The notes: generated from the letters alone by a model not told the origin. Numbered from the stretch's first letter, positions 39,101 to 54,217 are shown. The stretch: DNA of 64,000 nucleotides from Panonychus citri (GCF_014898815.1 NW_026515530.1:248001-312000), one strand, 5' to 3'. Made by a program: numbers and translations.

Positions 39101-42100
39101 GTGAAAAAAGTGATCTAATTTGGTTGAATACCTTTTCGGATAATATTTGGCTTCTTGTGATGTTTGATCAGCTGAACATGAGAATGACATAAATGATGAA
39201 AGGTATAAAAGTTGGAATTTGATTTACCATTGACCTGGAAATATTTTCATCCAGGAGTTTTTCCTTTAACTTTTTCAATGTCATCAACATTTACATCCAG
39301 AGATTGGGAGTGAAAAGGATGCCACACCAATGACAGGGAATGAGATGGTCACCTCCTTTCAGGATAAATTCTGTATTCAGTTTAGAGGATAAATATTCTG
39401 AAAACTTGTGCTCTTCCTTATGGTGATAATGATGTTAATCTTACCTTGGATCAATCATATTTCTACATCGACAGTAATCATATGCTCATGATATCGATTT
39501 TTTTTTCTCCTGTCAAAATTCATCACCATAATTCAAAGCATGATAAGTAACTAAGAAATGTATTCAACTTGAAAATCTAAACATGTAAATCATTCATAAA
39601 CCATCGAGACTCAGTAATCATTGAAACTTTTTAAAGTTTCAAAAAGATTTCTAATTAATTGCGTTGATACATATTCTTGAATTATGAGAGAATCTAAAAT
39701 ATCTAAGATTTAGTTACTGACTGTTAAGACTGTTCATATTTTCAATTGTTTTACGATTCTCGAGTGATTAATCTGCTGGTCTTATAATGTTGCTTGTATT
39801 TAATGATTACATTATCATGTTGATTCCTTGTTGATTTGATTGTTAAACATTATGAAAATTGATTGGGATGATTGATTAAAAAGGTGCCGGTGATAATCCT
39901 GAGGTTTGCAAGATTGTGAGTGATTATGTATTAGTGAAACAACTTTGATTGATGTTTGTGAGACTATTGAAAATCATTTATGATGATGAGACATGAGGAG
40001 GTGGCGGTGTTGAGATTATGATGAAGAAGAAGAAGAAGATGATGATGATGATGATGGTGATAGAATGAAACCAACAGATTGAGATGAAGTAAAAGAGAAG
40101 AGTTAAAATGATGGTGGTGATTAGTGGGGAAGGTTAAAGATGAAAAGACGAAGAGATTGAAAGTCAATGTCTTATTCTTATGTCAATCTAATCAATGATT
40201 TTTTTTCTTCTTCTTTTTCCCTGTTTTTTATTCTGGTTCCAATGTTACTCTTTCATTCTCATGAGTCTCAGTCTTGTTGAATTCTTTACCCGAGAAACCA
40301 GATTGTTAGACAGAAAGAAAAAAGAAAGAAAGAGAAGACAAAGTTAGAGAAGGATGAGGATGGAGAAGGAAGTGAAAGGCGAAACAAGAATAGTAAACTT
40401 CAGTTCACCTTCACGAGTTTATCTCTGATTCTGCGTCAATATGAACAATCTTCTTGGTCCTTTCCATCTGATTTTCCTTGATCGTCTACCTTAGCATCAT
40501 CATCATCATTATTCCATCAAGTCCCATCTTTTCTGCTTCTTTTTTTACTCTTCTACCAATTTTCAGGTTTTTTTCTTCTTCTGCTTTTTATTCATTCTAC
40601 TAGTTTTTTCACCTTGTTTACACTCACAAGCTCATCCTTATCATGATTATCATCTTAATATTTATCATTCAGTCTCTATCTCTTCCTCTCTCTCTTTCGA
40701 AGTTAATTCTATTTATGGAAATCATACTGAGCTTATTTAATTTATCTTCCGGAAAAAATAAGCGAAATCTAACTAAATATCGTTTGACGCTCGAGTTAGA
40801 AAATAATATCATGAAAAATAATGAAATATTTTCACTTAAAATGATAACTTAGTGAAGATGAATATTTATCTTCTTCGAACGCAATATACATGTATTATTA
40901 TCTCGTTCATTGTTGACTTTGGTAACCTCTCGACGAATACAATTTATGAGTATTCAGAGAGATTAATATGAAAACGCAGAATCAGAAGTACGAAATCTTC
41001 AAAATACACTTGATATTCATCATCATCCCAATTGAATATTGTACTTTTATCATAACAGAATAACAGGAAATGGTAAATTTGTGAATATTTCTAATCTCCA
41101 GAGGTCATTTACTATCTTTGACCTTGCATTTTCTGCTGAGAATTTGAAGTTCCTCCTTTCCAAACATAAAATATTTCTTTGAATATCTTTGACTACAATA
41201 AGTTGATACATACTAATCATAAAAAAATCTTAGAACTGAGAATAGCAAAAAGAATTAAAATTTTCAAGTTGTTCATTAAAATTTCTGAATAAAATGTTAT
41301 TCAAATGCTGTAATTTTGTTGCATAAATGATTATGTTTAAGAAAACAAGGGACATTTTTAATGGAGAGAAATTAGAAAAGCAAATTACTGTTATTCAGAA
41401 TTCTGTTCTTGATCTTTTCATTTTTGGATCATTGTTATTCTCTTAAAGATAATATGAAATAGATTTTAGGACACACAGTTAATGTAAAAGAAATTGTATA
41501 TTCTAAGCTAAATGTTAGCTGAAAGTTTTGAGTATTCTCATCATTTACTTTTGTAAAGGTTTCATTTATGTTCAGAGGTTGAATCCATTCTGATGGTTGA
41601 TGGTAATAATATGTCACCATAATGAATACCCAAGGATAGACATCAATAGTCATCTTGAAATGTACAGAAGGAGCAGTTATAAAGATGAAGATGATGAGGA
41701 TCATAATGAAGACGGGAAAGATATTCAGAAGATCCTGTAAAACAATCTTCTTAGAAGATAGAGAATCATATTAATATCATGACTATCTCATTCTCTTTGG
41801 ATAGAATCTCATTTTCCTTTCCTTGCTGAATCAAGACTCATTTGAGTTACTATTCAACTGAACATGAAGAGGGATGATAATGATGATAATGAAACATGAG
41901 AGACAAGTGAATACCCTCTAAAATGGTTACTTGATGGAAAGGAGGGAAAAAAATCTTTACGAATTTAATTCATACCTGAACTGATAAAGGGCGAGGTTTT
42001 TGAGCTTCAAGTGTCAAAGATTCACACATTTTGATTGTCATCATGAAACTGAACCATCACCATGGTGGGAAATCACTTCCACCGCTGTGGGTTAATAACA

Positions 42101-45100
42101 TTCGAAGTTTATTTGTATTTTCAAGAGAATCCATGAAATTGTAACAATTTTTTTCTTCTTCCTCTCAGAATTTTATTCAAATTTCAATATCTCTTTTCCT
42201 TTTTATTACGACAGTTTTGACAACTTTGAAATCCGTTTGAATTGCGACGTTGAAACAGTTTTTTGTATCAACAATCAGTTGATTGTTGAAAATTTGTTAT
42301 ACATTGTTAACTTAATTGTTATTTAATGTATTAAGTTTGGCAAAGTTTAAGCTCTGATAGTCTACTTAATCATATTCACTAATCAGTTGATTGGTTCATG
42401 ATTTTGTACCAGAACTTTTTTACTCTATTCTACTGATATCATTAACCCAAGAATCACGATTTCCCATGATAATTTCATGTTGATCCAATGAACACACATT
42501 CATGGTAACTTTTCATGATGGGCTGAATTAAAAGATATAACATTTTTACCTGGTCATGTTGATGATTTGCCGAAAAGTAAGAAGATGAATTTTATTCATC
42601 ATTATCATTATCATTATCATCAAACAACAAGATTATGCTAAAGATGATGTTCCATGATTACCTGACATACATGCTGATATTAACTTGTTACATTAATAAT
42701 TCTGATGATGATGATAAGGATGAGAAATTGTCAGAACCATCTTCAATTATGGATAACATTTTATCTTCCCCAAGGTTAATCAAGGTAAAAAAGTTATGAT
42801 TATTACATGGAACTAAACTTTCATCAATCCCTTGAAAATTTCCGAATTTTCTTTTTTTTGAAAATGTGAAAATCTTGAATCAACTTAGAATTTGATTCAA
42901 GACTTTTCTTATTTTTTCTACATGATTAATAATCATAATTCTGTCAAACTGAATTCTGGTTGATTTTTGTTATATTGAGGGAAAATTTTCCCTCAATTTA
43001 ATGTTGTATTCATTTTTTATTGTCCCTGAATTTTTATCAGAAATTTTTTCCTCCCCATTGTTTGTAATAGAAGCTACCATTTACATTGTGATATTATTAT
43101 AATATAACCAAATATTGTAATGTCTTTTTTACTCGTTTTCTGCTATTCAACTTTCAGCTATTTCAAAAGTTGATGCGCAACTGGACAGGGTGTTTCCACC
43201 ATCTGAGAATCTAGTTTTTTTTCTTGCGCAACAATATTGAAAGATGTTTTGATCTGGAAAAACATCAATGGATAGTTGAGTAAACAAAAACGATTATCGA
43301 CATTGTTGCTTGTCATAAGAAATTATCTAATGTATTCTCAAGATTAAAACTTTTTATTTTTTCATCTCATCTTCCACCACTGGTATATATGTTGATATCA
43401 TTTATTGTCTCCTTCTTTCTTTCTTTCTCATTCCATTGTTTCGGGTTTATCATCTTGTTCAGTATCTCTATGAGTGAACTCATTGTTTCATTACAAGTAT
43501 CGAAAATTTAGTTTCTTTCCGAGCTTTTTTTATACACCGAGAAAATTTTAACCAATATGATGCCTGATTAAGTTTTAGTGATATTAATTCATCAAAATAT
43601 AAATCACACGTCATTCTATCGTGTTACATGGTTATCTTCGAAATCCGAAACATGCTATCAAAAAGTTCTTTAAGTCTGCTGATATTCAGAAGAGTAGTGA
43701 TATTATATCACTTCCAGGCCACTTTTTTACTCTTTCTTTTTCTCTTACTCTCTCACCAACATTTACCGAGTTCTAAATGGCGGGAAAAACAAATATTAAA
43801 TGATCGAATTAAACTTTATTCAACTGTTATTGTTTCATCATATGACTCATATACAAAATGAAGTCTTTCGATTACAAGAAGTGAACATTCTTCATCATGT
43901 CTATCATGATAACCACCTTTCTATATCAATAGAAATATCATTATAGCCAACACCTTTTCCAAAGAGATCGTATGTTAGAATATCCCAAAGCTGTAGCATC
44001 TTAGCCGATCTTCCATCTAAACAAGCGATAACGGATTGTCCTTCTTTCTTTAAACAAGTCAAAAAACGGTAAACAAAATTGAAAATTGTGTGTTACTCAT
44101 CGGAAGAGAAATGTAGCTGATGGAGATAACAAAGTTACTCCAGTTGAATCGATCCTCACCAAAGATGAAACGATAAATAAGCGAGTTCACTTTAGCCTGA
44201 GCATGGAAAATCTGGTCACCAGCTCCCATAGCAATCTTGATTGAATCATTTCCAACTTTGGAAAGATGAAAGTAAGCACAAATGGAAACATAAAACATTT
44301 CAAGTTGTTTGTTGATGATGTCGATACTGAATGAAGAAAACTTTGATTCTTCCTCGCTTTTTATACTCCTCGTCGAGAGTTACCACACCTCTAGAACTAA
44401 TGAAACATCATAACTAATCATCTTAAATTCGTTTTGTTATTGAGAAAAGTAATCATCTCAAATTCGTTTCATTATTGAGAAGAGCAATTCATTTTAATAA
44501 CTTTGTGTTAATATCCATATCATGTTGTATTATATAAAAGACAATCTTTGAACATCATCATTCACTCGTCAAAAATGGTTTCATTCAAGTGTTTAGAGTG
44601 TAAACGCACTTATAAGATTGAGAAAAACTTTCGTAAACATATTGAACAGCGTCAATCTACTGAAACATATGGTTTAGTAGATTTTCCTCTCCATAAAATT
44701 ATGAAAAGTGCTTTTCGACAGTTTCTCTTAATTTATTTCGTGAACAAATTAATCTACAAAGATACAAATGAAATTTTTATTGATCAACGAACCAACATGG
44801 AAGATTTGCTTTTTTATGTGTTTGAATATCTCGGTGTTTTTAAGTATCAAGTTTGTGTTAATGGACTTTTGACCAAACCAGACGGTGAAAAAACTATACA
44901 GCCTTATTTTACATCATCGATGAAAACAGTGACATTAGGATATAATATGGTCATAACACTGGATGAATGTAAGGATGAGTTGAATAATCGAGTCGATACA
45001 TTTACTCATCTTGGTTCTTCATTATTCCATGAAAAAGTTCAGGTTCCCATGTAAACTCAGGCAACTTGAATTATTTTATTGGGATTAATTGCAAAATCTA

Positions 45101-48100
45101 TTGTTCCGGAAGCAACAATATTGACTATTTTTGATTTAACAATTAAGTAATTAGGTAACACATTAATTAATACATTCGTTGCTTCGTCTAATGATTTCGC
45201 GCCTACGACATTGACTTTATTAGAACGATAGATTAGGACTTGAACTTTTCCACAGTTTAATATATTACCACTAAAATAATAAGTATCGTAATTAGGAAAA
45301 TCGTTTGGTTACAATCTTGAGTTAACTTCGAAACAAATAGTCATATTAACTATTCGATACATCTTTAATTGATTAATAAATTAATCAATCCTATATAGTG
45401 ATAAAGATGATTAAGACATTGATGATTATATTCTTTATCGACCAAATTAACAAATTAATTAAGAAATTATCTGAAAATGGACTTAATAATCAATCATCAA
45501 TTGACAGTTGGTCAGTTGTCAATTTTTTCTTCATTCATTAAAGTAAAAAAAGTTTTGATCAACTTTCGAAAGTTTAATTATGCCTAAGTGGGGGAAAAAG
45601 TACGGTAAAAAACAACGATTATTGAAATAAAATTATTAAAATACAAGTGTAAAGAGTTGAGTGTTGTGCTAACCCCTTTGGAATATGTCCCATCATTAAA
45701 AAGGATAAATGTAACTGAAGGTGTGATGAAAAATCCATTTTTCGTTGATTAATCATCATCAAAGGAAATTAAACAGATCATTGATGAATTGAATTCACTT
45801 CAAACGAATGAAATTAGTGAGCTAAATGATGATTTCGTTTGTTTGATCACCGAGTGTTCCCTTCCAGTTGATGAAATTTTCCCTATTGATGATGGATTCA
45901 GCGATTTTGTGTTAAAAAATGACTTGGAACCAGTGTATGATTGCAATGGAATCATCACTGAAGATTTAATCACATTATGAATAAATAATATTGAGTTTAA
46001 TCACTTAAATATTAAATCAAATATAATAAATAATTTAAATATGTATTCTATTTTAATTTTCAATTCGGAAAATTAAGGTGAGAGAGAAAGAGAAAAAGAA
46101 AGAGTAAAAAAGTGGCCTGGAAGTGATATAATATCACTACTCCGAAGTATACAGAATACACAAAAAAAGACGGTTAAGTAGTAAGGTGAAGGACTTTAAC
46201 TACTTTACTTCGGTAATACATTCATTTTTTTCGTTTTAAAGTACTCGGGATGAGATCCCCACGCTGAATGATACAATGTCTATTATACAGGGCTATTCAG
46301 CTATTTTTACCGATGTTTTTTGCGATTTGCTCAGCAACTAAGAGTCAGAAAGACATGAGACTAGAGTAGTATGAGTTTGAGCGATACTCAATTGTCATAT
46401 TAAAAGATGAAGGTCATTGTTAAAAAAAGCGTTTCAAGGTTATCTGAAGGTAATCCAACAAAAGAGAATAAGCAGAGATATTACTGACAAGTTTTAAGGT
46501 TTCTAAAACCTTTGCAATGCACGTTAAGATAAATTTATTGCATAGAAGATTTTCAACATTCATTCAATTGCAATGTAATATTTCTATTTCTGTGACAGGG
46601 CTAAAAAATTTGGAGAAAAATTATATCACATCCCTCCTACAAAAAGCTACCTAAGCTCCTCGTCACCGAAACTGTCGTTTATGTATCAATAAACATATAC
46701 CGATCCTATTCATTGTTCTGATTCGTAGATTATCCGTGCTTGCCTCGGCTGTGAGTAATTGTCTAATTGTAACTCAAGTCTCTTCCAATGTCTGTGGAGT
46801 TAAAATGGTTCAAGACTAATGGAATCAGAGCCTTGACGAAGATTACTCCTCTGTTCCCGAATGAATGTTTTGACTTGCTGTGGTTGTGATCTCAATGTTC
46901 TGGTGGATAACGCGGAAGTTGTTCATGATGTACTTGATTCTACAGACATATTCGAATCTGATAAGCACGATGGAGTTGGAGAGCTGGCTCTTGATGGCGC
47001 TTCGGGCACAATGAAATCCCTATCCTCTGGACCATCATTTCCTGAGTCACTTGACTTTGATAATTCCACAACGAATCCATCGTGCACTTCAGTAATAGGT
47101 TGTGGTGGATATAAAGATTAATATGATGGTGATGCTTCATATGAAGGCGGAGATCCAAATTGTGGTGGAAGTGAAGGCAACGATGGTGGTGAGGATGAAA
47201 TAGTAATTGGTTACCTTTATGGTGGACCTGTAGTAGGATTATCCAAATCTTGTGGGTCTCATTGTAAGGTAGAGTGGGATCAGGTAAACCAAAATTATCA
47301 AAAATCGTCCCATACGCTGCTGAAAATAATTCTCGGTATGGAGTTTGGCGGTCAAGAGGGGTATCGTTAATGAGAGAAAGAATTACCGAGTCTTTGGGAT
47401 TTCGAGATTCGAGATTTTGATTTCCACCTCCATATGAAGCAGCACCATGATATTAGTTGTAAAAGTTGACAATTGAGTAAATATAAGTTCAAATGTTTCT
47501 ATGAATTTTATCAGATACTCATGCAAAAAGAGTATAAAAACCGCGAGGATGCGCTAGAAAAATATCATTCTTCTAGTAAAGTAAAAAAATCTAATCTTTT
47601 TAAAGAGTTTAGGTTTGAGCTTCTACACTAGTTCATTTGTGTCTCTCTCTTTCTATCTGACTAAACCATCGAGTTCATACACTGGGTTTACCATTGAGTT
47701 AATTTACTGGGTTTATTATAATCATCATCCGCAACTGGTTCAATCTCTCTCTCTCTCTCTCTTTGGCGAATCATTGAGATATTTGTCGTGGTTTATTGTC
47801 ATCATCTACTTCAACTAGTCCAAGCTCTCTCACTGCATCGCCAACATAAGCAACTGAATTAATCTTTCAACATGTCCGATGAGTAATAATCATGTTCAGG
47901 TCAAGCCGCTTATACAGGACCTTCATGGTACCCTATAGATATGACGGCTTGGGAAAAAGACCCCATAACAGTCGTGAGGGAATACGTTTTCAATTGGCAA
48001 GAACGTGGAAGAGGTGAGAAAGATGTTTATTTTGAAAAGAAAACTCCAGTTAAAAAGCCAAATGAATTCATCAGAGAGAAAAATCGAAAAATTATAGAGA

Positions 48101-51100
48101 AATTGGACGATTTACGGAAAGACATCGAAGAAAATCCACTATTCTTCGTTGTGGCTATTGCCACAAAAACATGACCTATATTACTAGTTTAGAGGGGCAT
48201 ATATTCCCAAAAAGATCGTGTACCGATTCACGAAGATTAGAAAGCACTTGCGGTGTAAGAAAAGTAAGGAAGCAATGTGTGAATAAAAAGAAGGGGTTTT
48301 ACCTTTTACCAATTGTTGTTTTGTTGGACCAGATTTTTAGGTCAGTCTATTAACGATTGGATGGTTAATGTTGATTGCTGTGAACAAATTGTTTATTTCG
48401 ATAGAAAGAAGATTTTGAGAAATAACAATTTATTTGTTTACAATTTTTTAAAGGGATTGGGAGAGAAAAGGTTAATTCAAGGTTAATTTTTTTTGTTGAG
48501 TTTAGGGTTGAATTTAACCCTCACACGGGAGCACCAAAATTGTTGATGATATTTAGTTAAACTTTGTTAAATTCACAATCAGAATAATTATTCACTTTTA
48601 ATTTCTGGTTTAATTAATTTCTTTACCATTTGATCTTCACTGATCAACGGGTTAATCTACTCTATTTTATTACAATTAGTTTTCTTAAATAATCAAGGAA
48701 AACAAGGTGACTTTCAGGAGATAGAGAGAAGAGAAAACAAAGTAATTAAGTTATTAACTTAATCTCTCTCTCTATCTCCTTGACATTTCGTTACAATATG
48801 TAATAAATTTTCTGTAAATGAGTAATGACTAAAATCTTTTTGCACTTATACATTTTGAGGGTTCGCCCAATTAGTTTTTTTCTTGGTGGCATCACAAAAG
48901 AGGTCACACTAATCTCATCTTAATCTCGATTGTGATTAGAAATTGTAATCATTTTACTCTTGGATTGAAAAGTTACGATCAACAGAAAGTATCGATCATC
49001 ACTTATCTCTATGCAGATCAATGAATAAACAAAGAAAATTGTAACTATGTTAAGATTTGAGATGAAAAGGAAAAAAAATGCTGACAAAATTGTTCGTACT
49101 TTTTTTTCGAAAAAGTTTTCTCATGTTTTCTTATCCAAATATAACAAATCTCTCTCTCTCTTAAGATGAATATCTTGTCTACTCTGATAATATACCATTT
49201 ACACTTTCATTCAATCAAATGGACAATGGTCATTTGAGGTAAAGATAACCGAATGGGTGCATAGTAAACCAACTGGGTATGAAAATTAGCAATAGATTCC
49301 ACTATTTTGGGTTGTTTGGTTGGTACACATTCATTGCTGTCAATATCATATAAATCAATAATCAGTTCCGGATGTTTGGCTTGCAAATGAGTGTTCAAAT
49401 TGTTTGTATTACCACAGTTTTGCTGACTGTATTACAGGTAATACACTTTGCTGAGTCTGGAGACAATTTATCAAAAGAACGCCAAGCTAAAGCGGGCATA
49501 ATTGGTACAAAAACATGGAAACACCAAAAGTAATCTACAGAAGATAAACTAATAACAAAATATCATCGATGATTTGGATTTGGAATCGATGATGAATTCA
49601 TCGAGAATCAGCCGATATTAATCGATTCCATCGTCCGTCTCCATAATCGCCAAATAGATGAACAAAAAGATGAACAACACAAAAGATATTAGAAAAAGAA
49701 AAAAACGCTAAAAATTCGATCCAATTTTCACCTACCTAGCAAGGGTTGAATCCGAAAATTCAGGCCGACTCTTAGTAAATTCTTATCGAACCACGTGATA
49801 ATAATCGTAAACTTTCGTTGTGAATCATTTAAAGGATGATAATTTCATCGAGAATCAGAATTAGGATAATCAATAATAATGACAAAAGAGAATCTTGTCT
49901 CGTGTATATGAATTCAAAAAAATGAAATGATTTCTATGCTAAATCTGTCAAGCAGAATGCTCTAAATAAAATTAAGACTTTAACTATTAATAGTAATATC
50001 AAAAGAAGCTTAACAATTAAGTTGATATATTGTGAAGAAAATAATTTCCCTTGAATTGTTTTATCTTGTACATTTTCTTTAAGTTCTAAATCATACCTTC
50101 CATCGAGAACTTATCATTATCGTTGGATTATGATTCTTGACAATTTACTTAGAATCGTCTAGACTCAATGTGAATACCCTCCAGTTTCCATTATCATTAA
50201 TATTATCTTCTAATTAACTGTCTAATTGGCTAAATATTTCAATGATCCTTATACAGCAACTCGAATCAACTAATTGTCACCATGAATTTATGTTGTTAAT
50301 GTTGCAAATTTTGTATATGCATAAAATCTAGTTGATTGTTGTAAATGATTTGTGATTATGAAATCAATTATTAATCAAATCAAATATAATGAGCTTTTTT
50401 AAATTGATTCCATCATCTATTGAATGTTACCTCTAACACTTTGAATATCACTTTGATAATACCTTTGGAATATTTTTCTTTCTTTTCAATTTCAATCTTC
50501 AATGATATAATGTAAAAATTATCATTCTCGTCATTTCCATCATTTATTATTCATCATTAAGGGAAAATGAAAGTGCAAGAAAAGGTGGATGAGAAGAGGG
50601 TATTCATCTAGAATTCATTTTCCCAAGTAAAATGTCACCATGAAAATGATGCATGATGTTGACTCTATGAATACCCTTTCATGTCAAAGGTTTTATATTC
50701 AAAAGTCATTATCGGTTCTTTTTTTACTCTTTTCTCAATTGAATACTAGGATTACTTTTATATTCAAGTTATTGATATTTTTTTTCCATTCTTATTCTTA
50801 CAAGAAAAATACTTAAACCTTATCAAGACTTTCTGATTGACCTCTGGTCAATCATTGATATTCTTTATTCTGATTTTCAAATCAATAATCTGGTTGCAGG
50901 ATAAACAGTTAATCTCACAAGCATTTTCATGCTCCAATTGTAAAGATAATTGGTTATCGTGAGGAGGAAAAACTATTCAGAAAAAAATATCTCTCATAAT
51001 GATTATCTGTTAGTTAATTATGATTAACAATGGGCAAGAATAATAATACATAAATACTAGTAGTTACTATTGGTTATTGTTAATAGCATTTTCTTTGGTT

Positions 51101-54100
51101 GATTAAGTCGTAATCTTTTCTGGTTTGATAGATCTGATTCAATCTCATTAAATGGATAATAATTAGTAACGATAATTAAGACATTACTTGTAGATTGAGT
51201 GTTCTTTTGTTGATCAAACCAGAATCTAAAGAGAAAAAATTGAATACCCATATACCTGTAATATTGAAATTCTGGACATTTCCATCTGATTTTAAATAGA
51301 GAATAAGACTGAATGATGATCTGAATGTTGTCGTAGAATTTGAATTGTTTAGTCTATTTAATCCTTGAGTAAATTTCTATTCATTATTTATCCAATTTAT
51401 TCAAATTCATTTAGATAATTGGATGAAACATTTTTTCTCTAATTGTAAACAAATAATATCACATTTTCTATAGAATTTTGTAAGCAAATTTCATATTCTA
51501 TTCTTTTATTATAAAACAAAAGATTTTGCCATCTCTTTGAATTTCATGGGTTGAGTTTCATATATTCAGAACTGGACATTCTCAAGAAGTTATTAATATA
51601 TCAATAGATTTATCAATTTACAATTCTGCTATTAGAAAATTAAATAATTGATAAGATAAATTGAAATTTTATTTACATCATGATGATCTTTAGCTAAAAG
51701 ATGAGAAAAATGTTTATCAGGTAACATGATGAGAGTTTTTTTTTACCTTAACCTTATATGTACTCAAATTCATTGTTGATTCATGAAATATTGAATATCA
51801 AAACTCATGATACTGAATAACATATATTATTATTAGTTGGAAAATAAGGAAGATAAAAATTCTGGTTAAAAATAGACCGAAAAATCAATCCATCTTTCAG
51901 AATTATTCGGAAGATTATATTTGTCATCCTCATCGTCTTGGTGACATTTGCCATCCTCAAGGATCATAAAGTATTCTCAAGAATAAGTATCATGAATTTC
52001 CTCATGGATCCATGAGGAAAATCGTACATTGATTGAATGAATGGTAATTGATGATTATTATTATTTCTCAAATGTTTGGTCTAATGAATTTCTCCTGGGA
52101 CTTTCTTTCCAAAAAATACTCAGCTAATTAGATGAGTATTTATATCTTCCAATATCATGTATCCGGAGATTAAAATTCTCACCTCTTGTCTAATGAGCTA
52201 AGTCAATGTTCAAGGTGATTATATAAACTTCTGATTGGAGAAGCTTTTTACTCAGAAAAAATTAGAAAAGTTCATAAAAGAATCATTAATATCATGGAAA
52301 AAGACAGAACTTTCAAAGAATGTGTTTGATAGAAAGTAGAAAAAAAGAGATTGTTACTTCATCTTCAATCGTGTTGTTATCATGTTTCTTTCGTGAAAAA
52401 CTTGATCGAGTTTTTTACTCAAAGTGACACTTGAAACTAACAAGAAGACAGAACTTTATCTAAAACTCGAACAGAATTTGCTACTGATACAAAGAAAAAG
52501 ACTTATGAAATTCTCGACAAATGTTAAACTGATTTAAGTTTATTGTTTGGTTTCCATGGTAACGCAAATTCGGTAAAACTTTTTTCTCGAAATCGAAATC
52601 GAAACAGATATTATACTCATCCGATGCTCAACAATTGAATATTTGGAAACTAATTCAATCCTGAGCAGAAAAAATTGGCCGGAAAGAGAAAAAAATCAAA
52701 ATGATATATTCTGCAAATATTAATATTCGAAAAGAAAATTGAACTTTATGTTGGTCATCGAACTGAAGCATTACTTAGCTTTTAGAACTTTTTGGTTTTT
52801 TTGTATATTCTTTTTCTCTAATACAATATTTTCGTTGCTACGATTCTTGTCAATATTTACTCGATGAACATTCATTTAGAGTATTTTGACAGATTCGAAA
52901 AGTCTTAAGACAGAATCGATCAGATTGCGAAAGATATAGTAAAAAGTATTCGATATTTTTTTCTAAAATTTTCTACAACGAACTTATTTATCGATCGTTG
53001 AGATTTTTCGAGTAAAAAAAACTCGAAACCTCAAAAATATCCTTTTCGATTATTTTATTTTTCTTCCTACTCTGAATTTCATCTTGGTACAAAATTTTTA
53101 TTTCTTGTTCCATCCACATAGAAAGCGAAATATTCAATATTCTGATCATGAGGTTGGTCAGTTGAATGTTTATTATCATTACAATTTTGTTATCACCAGA
53201 AGCTCAGGTTACATGAACTTTTACCTTCATTGAGAAGGAAAGAAAATTCTGGTTCTATGAATTCTGATTCAGCAATATGAGATATTTACTTTTCTATAGC
53301 TCCTGCATGTTTGCTTTCCTTGACCATTAATAATTAACATACTGGTCAGTGGATGGGAAAAACGTTTCATTTCCATAAAATATTCACCATCAAATCCAAC
53401 AGTTTAATCCCATGAAACCCTTGATTATATGATGACATTGAACTGATAACAACTGAGATTTCATTCACTCTAAATATGATTACTGTAAATCCAATACAAA
53501 CCAATCATTATGAGCTAAAAGTTTCATGTTAGATTTAAGATTAGATCATGAAAATGTTTCATTCTCTAGAACGCAAATTGATTAACATTTGAAAAGTTCA
53601 TTCATAGTAACAAATTACATCTCTCGTGATTAAATTGATTAGAGCCTAAAAAACTGTTTCTACAATACGTATATGCATTTTCTCATTAGAGAAAAAAAGA
53701 AGAGGAAAAAAAGTTCTAATCAACGTTTTCTCACTCATTCAACATATTATATCGTTTGGTATTCATTATGTTGAGTAGTTTAATCATTTTCCAGTATCAA
53801 CAGTAACCAATGATAGAATAAAGAGAAAGGGAGAGAGAGAGAGACGATGATGAAGAAAGAGAAGAAAAAACAATTCGAAACAAAAAAGAATCTCAATTCT
53901 CAGGGGAATCTATCATTCTTAAAAAAGACTAACATAATATCATGATTATGATGATAACAATAATATCTAAATTGATATAGTTTCTATTCTGTGTAACAAT
54001 TTGTTCAGAATCAAAACAGAAAAGGGTGAGAGGAGGATTCAATGTTCTGATCAAGAACTTTGAGTATAACTTTTAGAAAGTAAAGGTGACAAGAAGGATG

Positions 54101-54179
54101 GGTAAAAAAAGAAATCAGATCTCAAGGAACAAAAAACTTTTCGATAGATTAGAACTCGAGAAATGTTATGATAACATGA

Positions 54180-54217
<38 letters not shown>

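Larger units (their letters stand above)
43693..46141. mobile_element. Polinton-like/viral remnant with 65-bp terminal inverted repeats
   Basis: The arms 43693-43757 and 46077-46141 are inverted copies with one mismatch. The ends read AGTAGTGATATTATATCAC and its complement, that is AG...CT. The flanking 6-bp words CAGAAG (43687) and CCGAAG (46142) differ at one base. A 6-bp duplication and AG ends are typical of Polintons/Mavericks. Inside lie four decayed genes: minus 44298-43904, plus 44575-45054, minus 45362-45010 (TBP-like) and plus 45580-45980. At least two have a TATA box. No transposase, integrase or full polymerase remains, so it is a non-autonomous or deleted form. It lies in the GluN3 intron. 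Confidence 0.75.

Noticed and set aside
44059..44298. Treating the 79-residue minus frame as a complete gene
   Set aside because: Protein-like sequence continues after a shift, so it is listed as a broken gene down to 43904.
46861..47121. Plus-strand 86-codon frame with many Cys and Asp
   Set aside because: Antisense of the Pro/Ser-rich PPxY gene, which has the more protein-like composition and motif content.
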